Assembly: GCA_963969395.1 (NCBI GenBank)
Contig: OZ017799.1
Span: 5,086,501 to 5,150,500, forward strand
Length of the DNA stretch: 64,000 nt
Direction: 5' to 3'
From: Pseudoscleropodium purum
Taxonomy: Eukaryota; Streptophyta; Bryopsida; Hypnales; Brachytheciaceae
Shown: piece by piece, positions 48,611-62,679 of the stretch
Position numbering within the stretch: position 1 is the first letter of the stretch
How the letters are laid out: each line of letters starts with the position of its first letter
The notes under the pieces: model-generated
What the model saw: the letters and a program-made list of their open reading frames with translations, nothing else
Told to the model about the DNA's origin: nothing
Database searches by the model: none
Translations under genes and position numbers: made by a program

Positions 48611-49850
48611 ATAACTACAATACCCAAAATTCTTGGCATGTTTCATACTAATCTATTTCTTTCAATTTTATATACTATTGCAATGCTTAACCCATTAAAG
48701 ATCAAAGGATGGTCTAAATTTACAAAATTGTAAAGATGTATTATAAAATGCAACTAAGAACAACAACTTAATGATGAATTTCAAAAAAACAATTGTGAAA
48801 TATAACTCATAAATCATTTCAATACAATATTTTGTAATTAAGCAAAGTCAAATTTCCAACAAATTGGTGAAAATGAAAAGAGATTTTGGTATCATACAAG
48901 TGAGACAAGCCTCAATAGTAAAAGCACTAGCATTTATGGCAAGGTTCTTTTTTTCTAATGAATTTTCTATAATTTTTCTACGTAAAAGTGTATAAACTTA
49001 CTTCTTGATCTACACAAAGCCCACAAACACCTTACTACCACATAATTCAAAATGTCTTCATGAGGGGGTAGATTATTAACACCCCTAAAAAATTCTAATT
49101 CAAAAGACCATTTGCACTAGTATTTATTCACTACAAAAACTTGTGTCAAGTCTCATATGCTCCTTGAAAACATAATGGTAGTGTACCTTCTTCTATTTAC
49201 TTGTTTAATAAAAATTCAACCTTTAAATTTCGCAAAATATTTTGTTTTTTCTTTATACTAAAAAAGACTTTGGCCTTTATTGGTGAATAATGTAATGCTA
49301 AATTTTTAATACGATTATTGTCATCAAAATTATCAACTTTTTAAACATTCTCGTAAAAAACATCAAAAAGGATTCACCAAAAAATGCATTATTTTGATAT
49401 TATATATAAAATTTACAAAGGTTTAAAGTTTTATAGTCTATAGATGATCTAAAGCTAGTATAAGTTTGATGTCAACGTGTACTTGTTGTACACAATTATG
49501 GAGTGTCACATTCACACATGCATTGCAATTATTAGATGTAGTTATTTCAAGTTGAATATTGTTGAGTGCTATTGAGGTGAATTAATGTGACCAAAGCCGA
49601 GACTCTTTGTACACAATTTTAGAAAAACAAATTGATTAAAACCCATCAAAGGGGCATGAGTGCAATTTTAAAAAGAAAATCTTCAAAAAAAATTAATTAC
49701 ACAAAATATGCTATAAGTGTTTCAAAGTTGTTCTAGTAACATTTAAAGGCTTGAAACTTAAGTAAAAAGTTGTTGGCTATGTCATGGTTATCGATTTATT
49801 GTAAACAATAGGAATGCACATCAACCTCAATGTAATAGGAAGAGCATTGT
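48611..49850. other. No recognisable feature
   Basis: AT-rich sequence. Confidence 0.5.
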
Positions 49851-50210
49851 CTATACTAGCCTTAGACGACTCTCTATTAGATGCAACCATACCATGATTG
49901 CCATCAATAATAATGACAATGTTCTTATTTGGCTCCAAAATTTCCAGACATTCTCTTTAAGAATATAAACATGTTCTACACTATTTTGTGTTGCATTCAA
50001 ATTGGATGTGAGAGGTGGCCAATCCAAATTTGCAAAGCAATACTTTAGATTTGTGCACTCAAAGAAGATTCGAGCCACATCATCCATGTGAATGGCATCC
50101 AAATTCATTATACATTTCCAAAGCATTGTTGCCCTAATATAGTCCATCCTATTATGTCTTCTTAGCAAAATCCAAGAAGCAAAAGAAGGATATTGTTCAA
50201 ACCTCAACAT
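49851..50210 (-). pseudogene. Unidentified open frame, 119 codons
   Basis: The longest frame in this AT-rich half. The middle reads like real protein (DDVARIFFECTNLKY, then FANLDWPPLTSNLN). Near its end another frame (EPNKNIVIIIDGNHGMVASN) looks equally protein-like, which suggests a frameshift and a decayed gene. No family was recognised. Upstream and downstream sequence adds no domain. Confidence 0.3.
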
Positions 50211-53200
50211 TAGCTAGATGGTGCCGGGAAGAGTACTTTTTAATAAGATTTCTTCATCTTCTATTAACAAAATGGATAACTCTAGCCTCTTGACTAGGTT
50301 CTTGTGTGTCAAATTGATCATGTTCTTTGTAAACAAAGTACCATGCTTCAAGTACTATTCATTCATTAGAGGGGATTTGAGGGCATTATAAGACTATGAG
50401 TTCCCAGATAGGAGGGAACTATGGAAAGTGTGCCACATCAACAATTTAACATGGCCAAGACCCTATCACATCAGATAAAATTATTTAATTAATTATTTCA
50501 TATTTTTCAAAAAATATTTTCCATAATATTCTCAAAAAATGATTGATTTACAACAAGGGAAATAGCTTTGTAATGACCCTCCCATGCTCTCAAATTCCCT
50601 CTAATGTCTCCCTTTGTAATCTACTCCATGGTCACATCCTTGTATATATATTAGAAGTGATCTTTGCCTTTGTCTTTCATATTGTATTCTTGCATTCTAA
50701 TGTATATTTGCAAATCATTATTGTAGAATGCCTTTGTCAAATCATGGTGTCCAAGTGGAACATTTGAACACCTTTTTTACACTTGAACTCTTTTCCACTA
50801 CAATTTTCTTTTACTATTGGCACTTTTTTTACTACATGCACAATGTCTCCTATAAGTTTTTTCATTACTGTAACCTTTTAGCAACAATAACTTCATCTAC
50901 AAGTTTTTTTAAAGGTTGAACTTCCAATTCTTTCCTTTTGAGGGCTTCAACTTTCATATTGCTTCTCAACATGGATAATTCTTATAAGATGAAATAAAAG
51001 TTTGAAGCAAAAGAATACATGCTTGTAATGTTATTGATGTTGCGACCATATACTAACCAAGATTGTTGACCTTAAAGCTGAGAAAATGATAATGAAAATA
51101 TTTAGTCAACACAAACTAATTTTGTTCAAATGATTCAAAATCTTCATTATCGACTGAAATAATGCACAAAAAAACAAAAAAGAGTATGAAACAAAAATTT
51201 GAATCAAATAAATACCTATTGTTAATTCTACAATTTCAACTAATATTGTGACCCCAAAGTTTTGTTGCAAATTGTCTAAGACTATTACCCCCTAAGTTGC
51301 AAGAAACCACAATAACAATATTTAGTTACAAATGTGAGCATCAACCCTATAAGGACACATCAAAAAATGCAAATAATAAATATGGCAACAATGATACAAT
51401 TCTAAAACCTATGTCAATAAGTAGGCATGGAATTGTGAGGTCTACATTGTAATCACACCTAATCCATCAACAAGTTGTGCTTGCTCTTCAAATATACTTA
51501 ATTATTAATACAAACAATGTGAGATCTTGCATCATAACAAAGCCCAAAATTCTAACTTTGACTTGCAACTATGTCCAATACATTGACAACACTGTGAACT
51601 AAATTAAAGCTATGACTTGTATTAATTTCTTTAAGTTGGATGCCAATGTCTCTAGTGATGTGGCATTGTAATGCAAAAGGCACAAGAAGAGAGTAGGAAC
51701 AAAAACAAAAACCTTGCACACATCAAGAGAGACAACCAAAGGCAATGCGTCAAAAGGTCATTTAAATGGCACTAAACCTTTCTTGACCCAACTCAACCCT
51801 TTTCTAACTCTTAGTCTAGCCAAACCTATATTATCATTGGATTTTTATTTTTATTATTATGTAACCATGTAATCAACCTTTTTGAAATGAATTGACTAGT
51901 GTTTTTGAAGGTACCCTCAAGGAATGACTGCAAGAAACACTTGTCTTATTTGTTGTCCCCTTGGCCTTAGACATGTTTTTTTTGGCTCATATTTTTGTAT
52001 TATATGTCAATTTAAAATGAAATTTGAAATTAAGGTACATGTAGTAGTTGTAGACATTGTGTAATTTTTCAATTTTATTTTAAACAACCCTCAATTGGAT
52101 GTCTACCTTGACCTTTTGGGGGTAGTACTGTTTTTGACCAAAAAAAAAGAATTTGAAGCTCAAAATTGGAATTCAAGGACTTCTATTAGAAATATATAAG
52201 TCCATAAAAAGATTTTTTAGAAATAATTAATCGTCCACCTTCCATGTATGCTCAAAGTACACTATCTTTGCACAAGTGCAAAGAACACAATTTTTTTTCT
52301 AAAGATGAAAATGGTTGAAAAGAAGAATCTTCAAGTTAGGAAATTTTTTTATTTTTATTTTTTATTTTTGAATGTTTTTACTATTCTTTAAAAATCAAAC
52401 ATCAAAATGTTTGTTTCTTGGTATTTTCCTTTGTATTGCTTTTGTGCATAACTTTTAGAGATAAATTTTTCTAGGTCTGAAATTTTGAAAGCATACTATT
52501 TCTAATGGTTTACAAATTATTCATATTTTATTTAATTTTAAAAAATATTCCAAAAGTCACAACACTCATTGAAATCGGTTGTTTTGAGTTAAGACTCCAA
52601 GATATAAGTCTTGCAACATACCTTGCAAAAATTATATGTGTGACTTCAAATTTGGTCTTATGCTAGAAAGCCCATTTGCACAACTTTCAAAAGTCGAGTT
52701 CTTTTTATTATTAGATTAATAATTTAAAGTAAAAATTAGTTCTTGTCTCTTTTGACTAACTAAAATGTGTAATTTAGACACCTTAGGATATGAAATTTTG
52801 AAGTTTCAATTCAAAAAGTCCTAAATTAATAGGCTTCGAAATTTGAACATGTATTGATTATATTTACATTATTTTTATATGTATTTATCACTTATATTGA
52901 TTGCACTTATAGTTTATGATACCAACTTCATAATTTTTTCCCTCAAGTAAGTATATAGTTTGCGTACACAAAAATTTAGAAAATGGTTGTATTGGTCAAA
53001 AATGGTATTAATAAATATATTATTATTTTTCTTAAATTGTAATATATCATTCAATACAAACAAATAAAAAGGTGAAAGCATCAAATTCTTGTACTATTTA
53101 TTGCATTTTGGCTTTACATATCAGCATATTTTATGACTATTGAAGTAATGACAAAATGGAAACAAAACTTAAAACAAATTAAGATGGATAATATTCAATT

Positions 53201-54968
53201 ACTATCATCTTTATATATTTTAAAATATCTATTATTAAAAATGCAACTTAAATTTGTCCTACTTTCAAGTTTTATAGTTTTTAAGACTTTCAAGTGTCTA
53301 AAATTACAATCAACATCTCAAACTTTTTTAATTAATTTTTGCAAGAGGCTTAGATCTATAATATATATGAAGTACCTAAAGTAGAAAATTCTATGTCTAC
53401 CGCACATATACAAATTTAATTCTCTTACTTAAGAATTTTAAGTATAAGATTTACTCTTTTGTCATTTCTTTGGTGAAATCTCATTTCAACAATATTGATA
53501 AAAAGAGTCTTACTTATTTATTCATTATTTTTCAATAATTTAAATATGTATTTTTTATAAAAATTTTAATGAATGTTGTTAAAAAGATAGAGTATTTAAT
53601 AGTGCAATGGTAATGAAGTTGCTCTTTATAACACATCTTCATATATTTAAACATTTGGACTATCTACACATTTCTCTTAAGGGAGTAATGTCCATTTTGT
53701 TGGAATCTAAGTATTTTTTTTCTTGTACTCATTAAAAATTCTTAAACAAATCCAATTTTACTAAAATTACTTGTTAATATTTGTGTATGTGCATGGTAAA
53801 ACTATCATTTAATTCAATCAATTTACATAAATGAAACTGTAACAAAATAAAATGGATTTTTTTTAATCTTATAATTGAGATAAACTCATTTTTTACTTTC
53901 AAATTTGGCAAGTAGGTAACTAATATGATACAATAAGCATTAATGAAAAACTATTTTTAGAGCAAATCTCATTCCAATTGTAGTAAAAGTTTGTTTGTAG
54001 AGACTATAAGAAAGGACCTAAATCCTAATTTCAAACATTATAACCTTACTATCAAAGTTTTAAGATAGTTACTATCACAATGTCCAAAACATTACCACAT
54101 ATTCCCACATGAGTCCACTATACGTTGACAAATTTATACTTATGAATTTCAAAAAATGTTATTTTCAAGCTCATAAGAAACCATGAAACATTTTCTAGTG
54201 AATTCCTTTATTTTAGAACTTTTTTATATTACAAGGTCAATTTTAAATATACTACACCATTTGTTTATTTTGAAATTTGGTATGCATGCAACTAATATGA
54301 AGTAGTAATGAGTGCTAAAAATGTCATATATGTGAAGTGCAAAATAAACACCTCAAGGTGAGTTAAAGTCTATTGACCTTGTCTACTAGTGTGATTAATA
54401 TTTTTTTCCTCCAACTTCAAAATGAACACTAAAATTTTGCAATCTAAGTGGTCTAGTGAGTTGAAATATTTTCTACAAACTTATATATTGGTCTATTACA
54501 CTATTGTATGGTTGAATTATTTTCATTCTTACTCGATGCATTAGAAAATGGTAGTTTAGACAATCATTTTTGGATGAAATGAATCTTTGATTCTTTAGGA
54601 AAAATTAGAATTGTTAAACAAATGTAGGATCCATTTGAATGGCAAGAAGATTCATTTCAAGTTGAAAGTACTACAAGACTTATATGAATTTTGTTTATTT
54701 GAGGCTGCTACAGTACTTTATTGATTCCTTGGGGGAACACTAGGCATTAGTCTTAGAAGTATACTTGAATCTAAAGATAGGATCTTGAAGAAAAAATTGA
54801 GCAAATTTAAAATTTAAATTTTATTACTTCCAATACAAGTGTAGATTTTAGAAGCTATCACTAACATAAGATTTGAATATTGTTGGTGCTAAATCTAAAA
54901 TTTTGGGTTCTTGATTTGTAGTTTTACTATAGGCACATATAACTTGCCAACCCCTAGATTATATAATT
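50211..54968. other. No recognisable gene in 4.8 kb
   Basis: AT-rich sequence with short frames only. No clear element boundary was detected by eye. Confidence 0.45.
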
Positions 54969-55109
54969 CACTACTAGAAAACTTCATATTTTCTGTTGTC
55001 TTAGTCACATTGATTCGGGCAAAATTCAACAGATTTATGTCTAGATCAACAAATTTCTATCCAAATCAATGCAACCAAAACAACAAAAAATTTGGATTTT
55101 CTACTAGTG
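54969..55109. mobile_element. CACTA-like foldback MITE
   Basis: A 141-bp foldback, CACTACTAGAAAACTTC at the left and ggattttctactagtg at the right. Its ends match those of the composite element at 4956-6014, including a ccaaaacaacaaaa stretch. No clean 3-bp duplication. Confidence 0.7.
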
Positions 55110-55331
55110 TATGCTCTTCAAACTCTAACTCTCTTTCTAGATTTTAATAATATTAAATAAGGTGCACTTACAAAAGAATGTTTTGGGTATTGTGTGATGC
55201 AAGTGGATGTTGATTGTGGAAGAATAGAGACACATTCTAACATTTATTGTCTAGCTACAACTATGATTGGGCCATTTTCAAATGCTACAAGGTTGCTTCT
55301 TCCATTACCTCCCCCTAGTTGTTGAAGATTT

Positions 55332-55537
55332 CACTACAAGAAAAAGGGGTGTTTTGAGCATAGTCTTAGTAGTATAGTCTTTTAAGTAATGACCTTTAAG
55401 GTGTCTTTTTAATAAAATTTTACTGAAAATACATGTAGTTTAAGTAAAGCTTACTAAAAAGATGTTGTAAAGGTCATTACTTAAAAGACTAATATACTAC
55501 TAGGACTATACTTAAAATACCCCTTTCTCTTGTAGTG
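55332..55537. mobile_element. CACTA-like foldback MITE, high arm identity
   Basis: A 206-bp foldback with ends CACTACAAGAAAAAGGGG and cccctttctcttgtagtg. Inner arms share cttttaagtaatgaccttta and its complement. The flanks (ttt and aaa) extend the palindrome and so do not form a direct duplication. Confidence 0.8.
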
Positions 55538-58500
55538 AAAGTTCAATGTTTGCAAGTTTTGATTCTTCTATGACTTGCTAGAGATGAGATTCATGGTAAT
55601 GATGAAGAGGCAAATGCATTTACAAATAGGAACAATGTGATTTATTGCAAATCCCCCCTCAATCCATGCATTCATGAGTGTAGTTGTGTAGATAGATTTT
55701 ATTTTAGTTTATGGAGTTTTGTAGCATTCCATTAATTTTATGCACAATATAGAAATGAAAATGATATGTTGCTAAAATCATGAATATATTCAAATAGGAG
55801 TTCCTAATTTTTTACTTTGCAAATACAAATATGTTGAATAAGAAATGCAAATACAAAATGTTGAGGTTATTTTGCAATTGGAATACATTTATTTTTTGCT
55901 TAAGAAGTTTTGGCATTGTGTAACACAAATTTGTATACTTGATGGATTTGCACAATTCATTTGATTTGTAGTAGTAATAAAGCTAATAAGGGTGTAAGTA
56001 TGCTAGACCTATGTAATTTCGGCAAAATTATGTTGTACTTTTGTGTACTCAAAATACAAAATTGTACTTTCTGTACTAGAATTTAGGGTTGATGTTTGTG
56101 ACTTCTGAGTGATTGTAAGGGAGGAATTATGTGTTGGAGATCAATCACTAAGTATATTACAGGTTGGCAAAAAGTACTAGTGAAATCCAAGGTGGTGCAT
56201 TTATGAAATATTCGTTACTCAAAAAATAAAAATGTACTAAAAGTACTTTTTGTATCTAGAAGCGCCACAAAGTATTTGACAGAAAATTAATTTTTTTCTT
56301 TATTCATGTTGAAGCCATTTTAAAGCTAGCTTCCACCATTTATAATCTTGGATCCAATTCAGAAAAGGTGGATTTTTCCAGTAGATATCCATTGCAAACA
56401 AAATGCATTGATTTCTAAGATTTCTACCACATATGAGCTATGAACATTAAATTGAGAACAAATTCCAAGACATTGCCTTTTTTTTTTAATCTTATTTTCC
56501 CAAAAAATTCAATGCTTCTAACTTCAGATGATCAAGATATTTGTACTTTTATGTGAAAAAGTACATTGCAACACATTGGAAAAGTACAAATTTCTCACTT
56601 TCAACTTGGTTATTCAAGAAACCAAAAATGCCCATAGGTTCTTTACATGTATAATGTCTAGAAAAACAAAAAAAACATGGAAAAAGCTTCTAAGTTCAAG
56701 CAATAACTAATACAAAGTCATTTTTTCCTAAAAAACTACTTTGTGACTTGAAAAAGTACATGGTCTAGCATACTTACACCCATAATTGTCATAGTAGTAT
56801 TGTTTTCTTTGACTTTTAATTAGCTGCTACTAGTAAAACCCCTAGTTTGTATACGCTAGCATTGCATTCTCTAAATCCATTTCAAAAGTTTGAGGTTATT
56901 TGAAAATGATTTGGCACCTTCAATTTGGTCCATTGTAGAGACTGATTTCATTTGGTGTGTAGAAGGAAAAGATTGTTAGTGGTAATAGTTATAGGTGGAT
57001 TATGGATGTTAGTACGTCTTTTTTTATCTTGAAGGTATTGTAGGTGTTACTCTAATTGATCTTCCCCTATAATTGATTGTATGAAATTTTATGTTTTAAT
57101 AGTTGTAAGTTTTGTGTTGTGATTGTATAAATCCTTAACATCATGTTCTAAACTAGCAATTTGATTCTTGTCATATTTGGAGTGATATTGTGGTTATGCC
57201 TGCTTATTACATTTTCATGATACTATCATTTTTTTAATAAATAGATACATTGTGGCTTTCATATTACATGTAATCCTAAGCTGATTTTTTTTGGATTTCA
57301 ACGTATTGTTTTCACTTGTTAAGTAGTTCATGTTGATTTTTCCATGCAATTTTGCTTGCTCAAGTATACAATTGCTTAGAAAGAAGAGAGCAAATTAGGT
57401 AGTGCTAATTGTAATGTTGGTTGTTTTCATCTTCACACAAATTTATTGATTATAAAAATATATGCAATAAGACATGCATACATCAACTATGCTAGCGTGT
57501 GAGTTTGGAGATGTGAACCTATGAGCCTTGAATCTAGTTGTAAGTATGTACATACAACCATTTGAAGGTATTAATAATATATGTATTTATAACGTGAAAA
57601 GAATTTGTAATATAGGTACCTATAATGTAGACACCTATAACCATACAAGGTGTCCATAATATAGACTCTTAAGCTCATGGGCTTATAAATTCTATACTCA
57701 TGGGCTAACACTCCTCATGCATACATTAGCAACAATAAGCATTTAGCGCATTTTGTCCAATCTAAAGTAGAAACTAAGACCTTAACCCTTCAAAGTCCAA
57801 CAACTTTTTGACAATGAAGATTTTCAATGAATTATCCCACATTGATATTTTGTTGCACATGAATGTGCTTGAAATTTTTAATTTTAACCACACAAAAGTA
57901 AAGACTACTTTGTTTAGTATGCATAAAATTATGCGTGAAAAATAATGACAATTGAATTTTTAGATTATAATAACTTTTGATGATCAACTCTATAGGAAAA
58001 AAACGCAAATTTGGAGGGAGAAAATTTATAAGAAGATGAATAATGTTTTTTACCCTCTAAAAATCATTGAATTGGATTCTAAAGCCAATTTTTTTCATTA
58101 ATTTAGAAAATAAAAAATAAAAAACTCTCTCAAATTTGTACACATTTTCAAACAAAAGGAGTAGAAAGCTAAAATTGACCAAATTGGATCCTACAAAATA
58201 AAAATAAAAATAATATACATATCAATTTTTAAAATTAAACAAATAATATTACTAGCATATTATTTGGAACATATTAAAAAAATTTGAAATCATTCTAATT
58301 GTTTTGTATTTTTAATGACACTAGATTGAACATTGTATTTTTTAAATTTCCAAAAAATTTAATTAGTTTGTTTGTGTAAAATAAAATGAATAAAGACTCA
58401 AAATTTCTAAAAAAAAATGTATTTTTCCATCCCTACTATTCCTTTTATTCTATACAAATTCAATTTGCTCCCTTTTCTATTAGAAAATATTTTCTAAATA

Positions 58501-58907
58501 AAAATTTAAATACTTCCACATTCAAATTTTGAAAAAGTCTCTAGTTTACAAAATATTGAGATTTGTTTCACCCTACCGAGAATTTGCCATTGAAAAGTTG
58601 AGGACATTTTGTGTGTTCTTGGTCCTTGAGAAGTTAAGCTCACATTGCACAAGCCAAAAAATTACAAATTTTTTAAGCAAAAAATAGCCCCACCTAGAAC
58701 GCTCCATTTTAGAAAATTAGATAACAATAAGGTTTGCTTAATTCATAGAAAGACATCTCATGTCTACTTTCTTAAATGTCCTTTGTATACACTCATAAAG
58801 AAAACTGAACAAGTAGTGCCCCCCCTTTGAGTTTGAGTTTTTAGTCATGATAGTTAAACTAGTAAAAGAACATTTGCAATATTGTTTTCATTTCTCCCCT
58901 TCAAATA
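55538..58907. other. No recognisable gene in 3.4 kb
   Basis: AT-rich sequence with short chance frames. Confidence 0.45.
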
Positions 58908-59840
58908 TTAACTGCTAAAGGACCAAGCTGTAATTTTTTGGGTAATATAGCAAATTTGGACACCTCAATACGAAAGGAATTTGTATTTAATTTTTTTGAA
59001 ATTTTCACACAACATGGAGACCAAATTTTTTTGTAAGGCACAACAATTTTCATAAATTTTGACTACATGGTTAAAAAGTTATTGTATGACATATAGTTTC
59101 TTCCCCCGGTAGGGCAGATTGGGTAAATAAGAAAAAATCACTTTTTTCATAAATAAAAATTTAAAATTAGTTTTCAAGATTTTATATATGTGTAGAAAGC
59201 TTTGAATCATTCAATTTTGATCAATGAGAAAAAAGTTATGAAGAGTTTTAGTTTGCTAGCAAGTTATCATTTCTAGACTCTAAAATAAACTTTGAAGTCT
59301 TTACTAACTCTATTTTTTTCTATTTTTTGAAAAAAATAAAACCATAGGATGCAAATTGTTTATTACAACATTACAACTATTGGGATTGGCATTTTTCAAT
59401 TGCATAATTAAATTCTTACCAATTTAGTATTTTGAATCATTCTCTACTTCTTTCTAATTATTATTTTTTTCTATATGTTATACAATTCCAAATGGTCTAA
59501 AATTTTCAAGCATGTAGCCAACTTCCTTTGACAAATTAATCCAAAGAAACACTACCATTTTAGACATTTTTCAATACAAATATAGCCGTGTAAAGTGCAT
59601 CCACCTTATTTTTATAGGTCCCAAGAGAATTTGGGTCAATTCAAACATTAATATCTTGCAGTCTACATGGTGAAATTTTTTGAAATTTTTTCTACATCTT
59701 TTGAAATCAACATTCAAGAAGATTTTATCGTTAGGTGTGTCAAAAACTTGTTTTTTTTCCTAAAATTTGGCTTTTATATTAGAAATGGGAGTTTGGGAGC
59801 ATTTTTGGTGTAAACATAGTCAAATAATTTTCAGGGTTAA
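58908..59840 (+). mobile_element. TTAA family, copy 12 (subtype A)
   Basis: Full-length copy bounded by TTAACTGCTAAAGGACCAAG and ttttcagggttaa, with TTAA at both edges. It carries the subtype A module (cacacaacatggagaccaaa). Confidence 0.8.
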
Positions 59841-60597
59841 TAGATTTCTATTGTTGTTTTTATATATTTCTTTAGCACAAACTAATTGCATTAATTTCTA
59901 TTACTTTATCACCAAATGAGGTTTGCTCTATAAACCATAAATCCTTAAAAAAAAGCAAAAGGTGTGTAGAGAATGAATTTCAAGGACTTATGCAACCTCA
60001 TAATTATATGCTTATTCATCTGAAAGTATCTTTAGAATAACCCTAATAAAAGGCTTCTTTTTTAAGAATTAGGGTTGAATTTCCTCTTTTATTTCCTCTT
60101 AGTACATCCACATTTTGCTTCACATTTAAAAAAAATTTAAACACAAAATATGAAAAAAGAATTGAGATATATAAATAAAATAATTAAAAAAATTGTGTTT
60201 TGATCTCTCAAAATTCCAAAGTGGTCATCAAATAGTAATGCCAAATACAACATAGCCTTAGTAGATTATCTCTATTAAGATTGAGGCCCTTTGCTCATCG
60301 ATAAACACTCAAAACTGTAATTTTTGTAGCAAAAAGCAAAAATATTGAATAAATTTTATTTTTTTTGCATATCTATTCATAGGATTTGGCACTAGATTAG
60401 ATCTTAAACTACACGCCAAGTTCTTGGGCTTGGTTTCAAATGAATCTTTGACAAAAAGTTGCTTCGGATTTGAGGGAATGCTTCAACTTATTGAACCCAT
60501 TTCAATACTAAGCAAGGCTTGTTAAACATTGCTTTTAGTCAAATACTATTCATTGATCAATTTTATCATTTTCATTCATACTACTAAAACCACAGTG
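59841..60597. other. No recognisable feature
   Basis: AT-rich spacer. Confidence 0.5.
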
Positions 60598-61352
60598 ACC
60601 TTTGTAATATTACCTCCAAACTATGTGATATTACAGAAATACAATGGCCATTGAAGAGAGGTGATATTAGAGAGGATTGGCAAAGTAATTTTAAAAAGGT
60701 GTCATTTTGATTGCTTGTTTTGGCTTCAAACTTCATTGCACTTCCACAATTTCATGCTTTTGTAAGCTTTGAAAATTCATAAATTCCATGTTGTATTGCT
60801 ATTACCAAATGATTTGAAAAAATTGTTATATTGAAGTAATTTTAGAACCCATAATATTTCATGTATTTACAAAGGTTTTGAAATTTACAAATTTGTCATT
60901 TTGATTTTTCAATTTTGGTCACTATTATTTATGAGGCAAGAACTTTTTGGAGTGACGATGTTAAAGTATTCAATTGAGCTCAAGAATGCTTCCAAGGTAC
61001 ACAAATTTTCCTACACTAATTTTGAGTAAATTAGACTTTAAGTAAATTAGACTTTAAGTAAATTAGACTTTAAGTAAATTAGACTTTAAGTAAATTAGAC
61101 TTTAAGTAAATTAGACTTTAAGTATAGACTAGTTGTTCCAAGATTGAGCTTAGTTTGAGCAATTTGAGTGTAATTTGAGTCTTGATTTGATAATTTAATC
61201 CTTTCAAAGTCTAATTTAAGAAAGTACAATGAAATTTGAAGCATCTCTTTAATATCACTATGTTGATCCTCTCTAATATTACCTTTCTTCAATGTCTATT
61301 GTATTTCTGTAATATCATAGAGTTTGAAGATGTGATATTATAAAGAATTGTA
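60598..61352. mobile_element. Long inverted-repeat element enclosing a minisatellite
   Basis: The left arm (about 60598-60745) and right arm (about 61200-61352) are inverted copies. They share gatattacagaaatacaat, cattgaagaRagg and atattagagaggat, about 130 bp in all at high identity. The loop of about 450 bp holds the 16-bp minisatellite. Exact termini and any target duplication are unclear. Confidence 0.6.
61025..61120. repeat. 16-bp minisatellite, six units
   Basis: Six perfect head-to-tail units of gtaaattagactttaa, followed by a decayed unit. Confidence 0.9.
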
Positions 61353-61442
61353 TTTCTATAATTTCACAAATTTTGCAGATGTGATATTATATAGTTCATT
61401 GTAATTTTGAGTTTCCTTTGAATAATTTGAGTCAAATTTCAA

Positions 61443-61647
61443 CAGGGTTGACAGGACGGTCGGATGTCCACGACGTCCGGACGCGTCCGCAGCGTCCGCT
61501 GACATTCGCGGACGCCGTCCACCCTGTCCGCCCGTCCGCCCCACCTGTCCGCCTTCCGACGGCGGGAGGGACGCTGCATCCGCTGGCGTCCGTGCGTCCG
61601 GGTTACGGACGCTTTTTTCGGGCGGACGTAGAGATTCGTCAACCCTG
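61443..61647. mobile_element. hAT-like MITE, very GC-rich, perfect 8-bp target duplication
   Basis: A 205-bp element with terminal repeats CAGGGTTGAC and GTCAACCCTG, flanked on both sides by AATTTCAA (61435-61442 and 61648-61655). CAGGGTTG-type ends with an 8-bp duplication are typical of the hAT superfamily. The interior is roughly two-thirds GC and full of gtccgc/gcggac words with many CpGs, in extreme contrast to its surroundings. No protein. Perfect duplication and intact CpGs suggest a recent insertion. Confidence 0.88.
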
Positions 61648-61655
61648 AATTTCAA

Positions 61656-62010
61656 TGATGCAATCTAATTTAATTTCAATAGTTTGATCTAATTTGAACA
61701 ATTTGACCTATTTCAAGCTTAATTTTAACATTTTGAACCTAATTTGAGTAATTTGAGTCAAATTTCATTAAAACAATCTAACCTATTTTTAATAATTTAT
61801 TTTAATTAGAGCTTAATTTGAACAACTTGAACATTTTTTTTAGCTTCATTTTAGCAAATTGAGGCAAATTTAAGCAATTGAATCTAATTTCAATAGTTTG
61901 ACCTACTATGAGTAAATTGATCCAATTTTACTTGAATTTCTGCAATTTGATATAATTTAGCCTAATTTGACCTAATTTGACTAACTTTTGGAAAAGGTTC
62001 TAAAATCCAA
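61656..62010. repeat. Degenerate short-unit array (aatttgaNNaatttgacct type)
   Basis: Loosely repeated words such as ctaatttgaacaatttgacc and gagtaatttgagtcaaattt recur across this stretch and just left of the hAT-like element. It probably grew from slippage. Unit boundaries are not fixed. Confidence 0.5.
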
Positions 62011-62679
62011 AATTTTATTGTTGAATATATTTTGATGTGTAGTGGATTTTAGAAGACAAAGTATTTGGAGTGAAGAAGTAAAGCATATTCAAGGGGTGCA
62101 AATTTTTGGAGTGCAAGTTATATAGATGCAATCCCCAACCTACTTTTTTATACTTGTGCATCACAAAGTTTCTACTCTTTATGGGTTTGGGAGTTTACAA
62201 TTTGGATATTTATAATCCTACCTCATACCACTGTTTTTTGTCATTTTGAATTTGAATTTTAAACTTTCTATCTTTAGTGAATTTTAGGATTTTAGGATTA
62301 TGGTTTAGGATTTTTATAATCCTTTTATAAGCCTTTCTTTTTTGTAATTTTGCTTTATAAAATTTCACCCTTGATGGATTTAACGATTTATAGTTTAGGA
62401 TTTTTATTATCCTATATCTTAAACCCTTTTGTAATTTTATACTACCAAGTTTCATTGTTGCAAAGTTTGAGATTTAGGATTTTTTTTATCTTAGCCTAAA
62501 CTTGTGATTGTCATCTCTATCTCTGTTAGACTATAGCTCATGCTTTGTCTATGATTGATGACTATAGATTTCAATATTGATGGCATTGGATCCATGTGCA
62601 TTCAATGATCAAAATGTTTGGCATTTTATTTTAAGAAAAAAAAGGCAACAATTTGTTGTTATAATGACAAAGTTATAAG
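62011..62679. other. No recognisable gene
   Basis: AT-rich sequence with recurring ttaggatttttataatcc words near 62270-62480. Confidence 0.45.
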
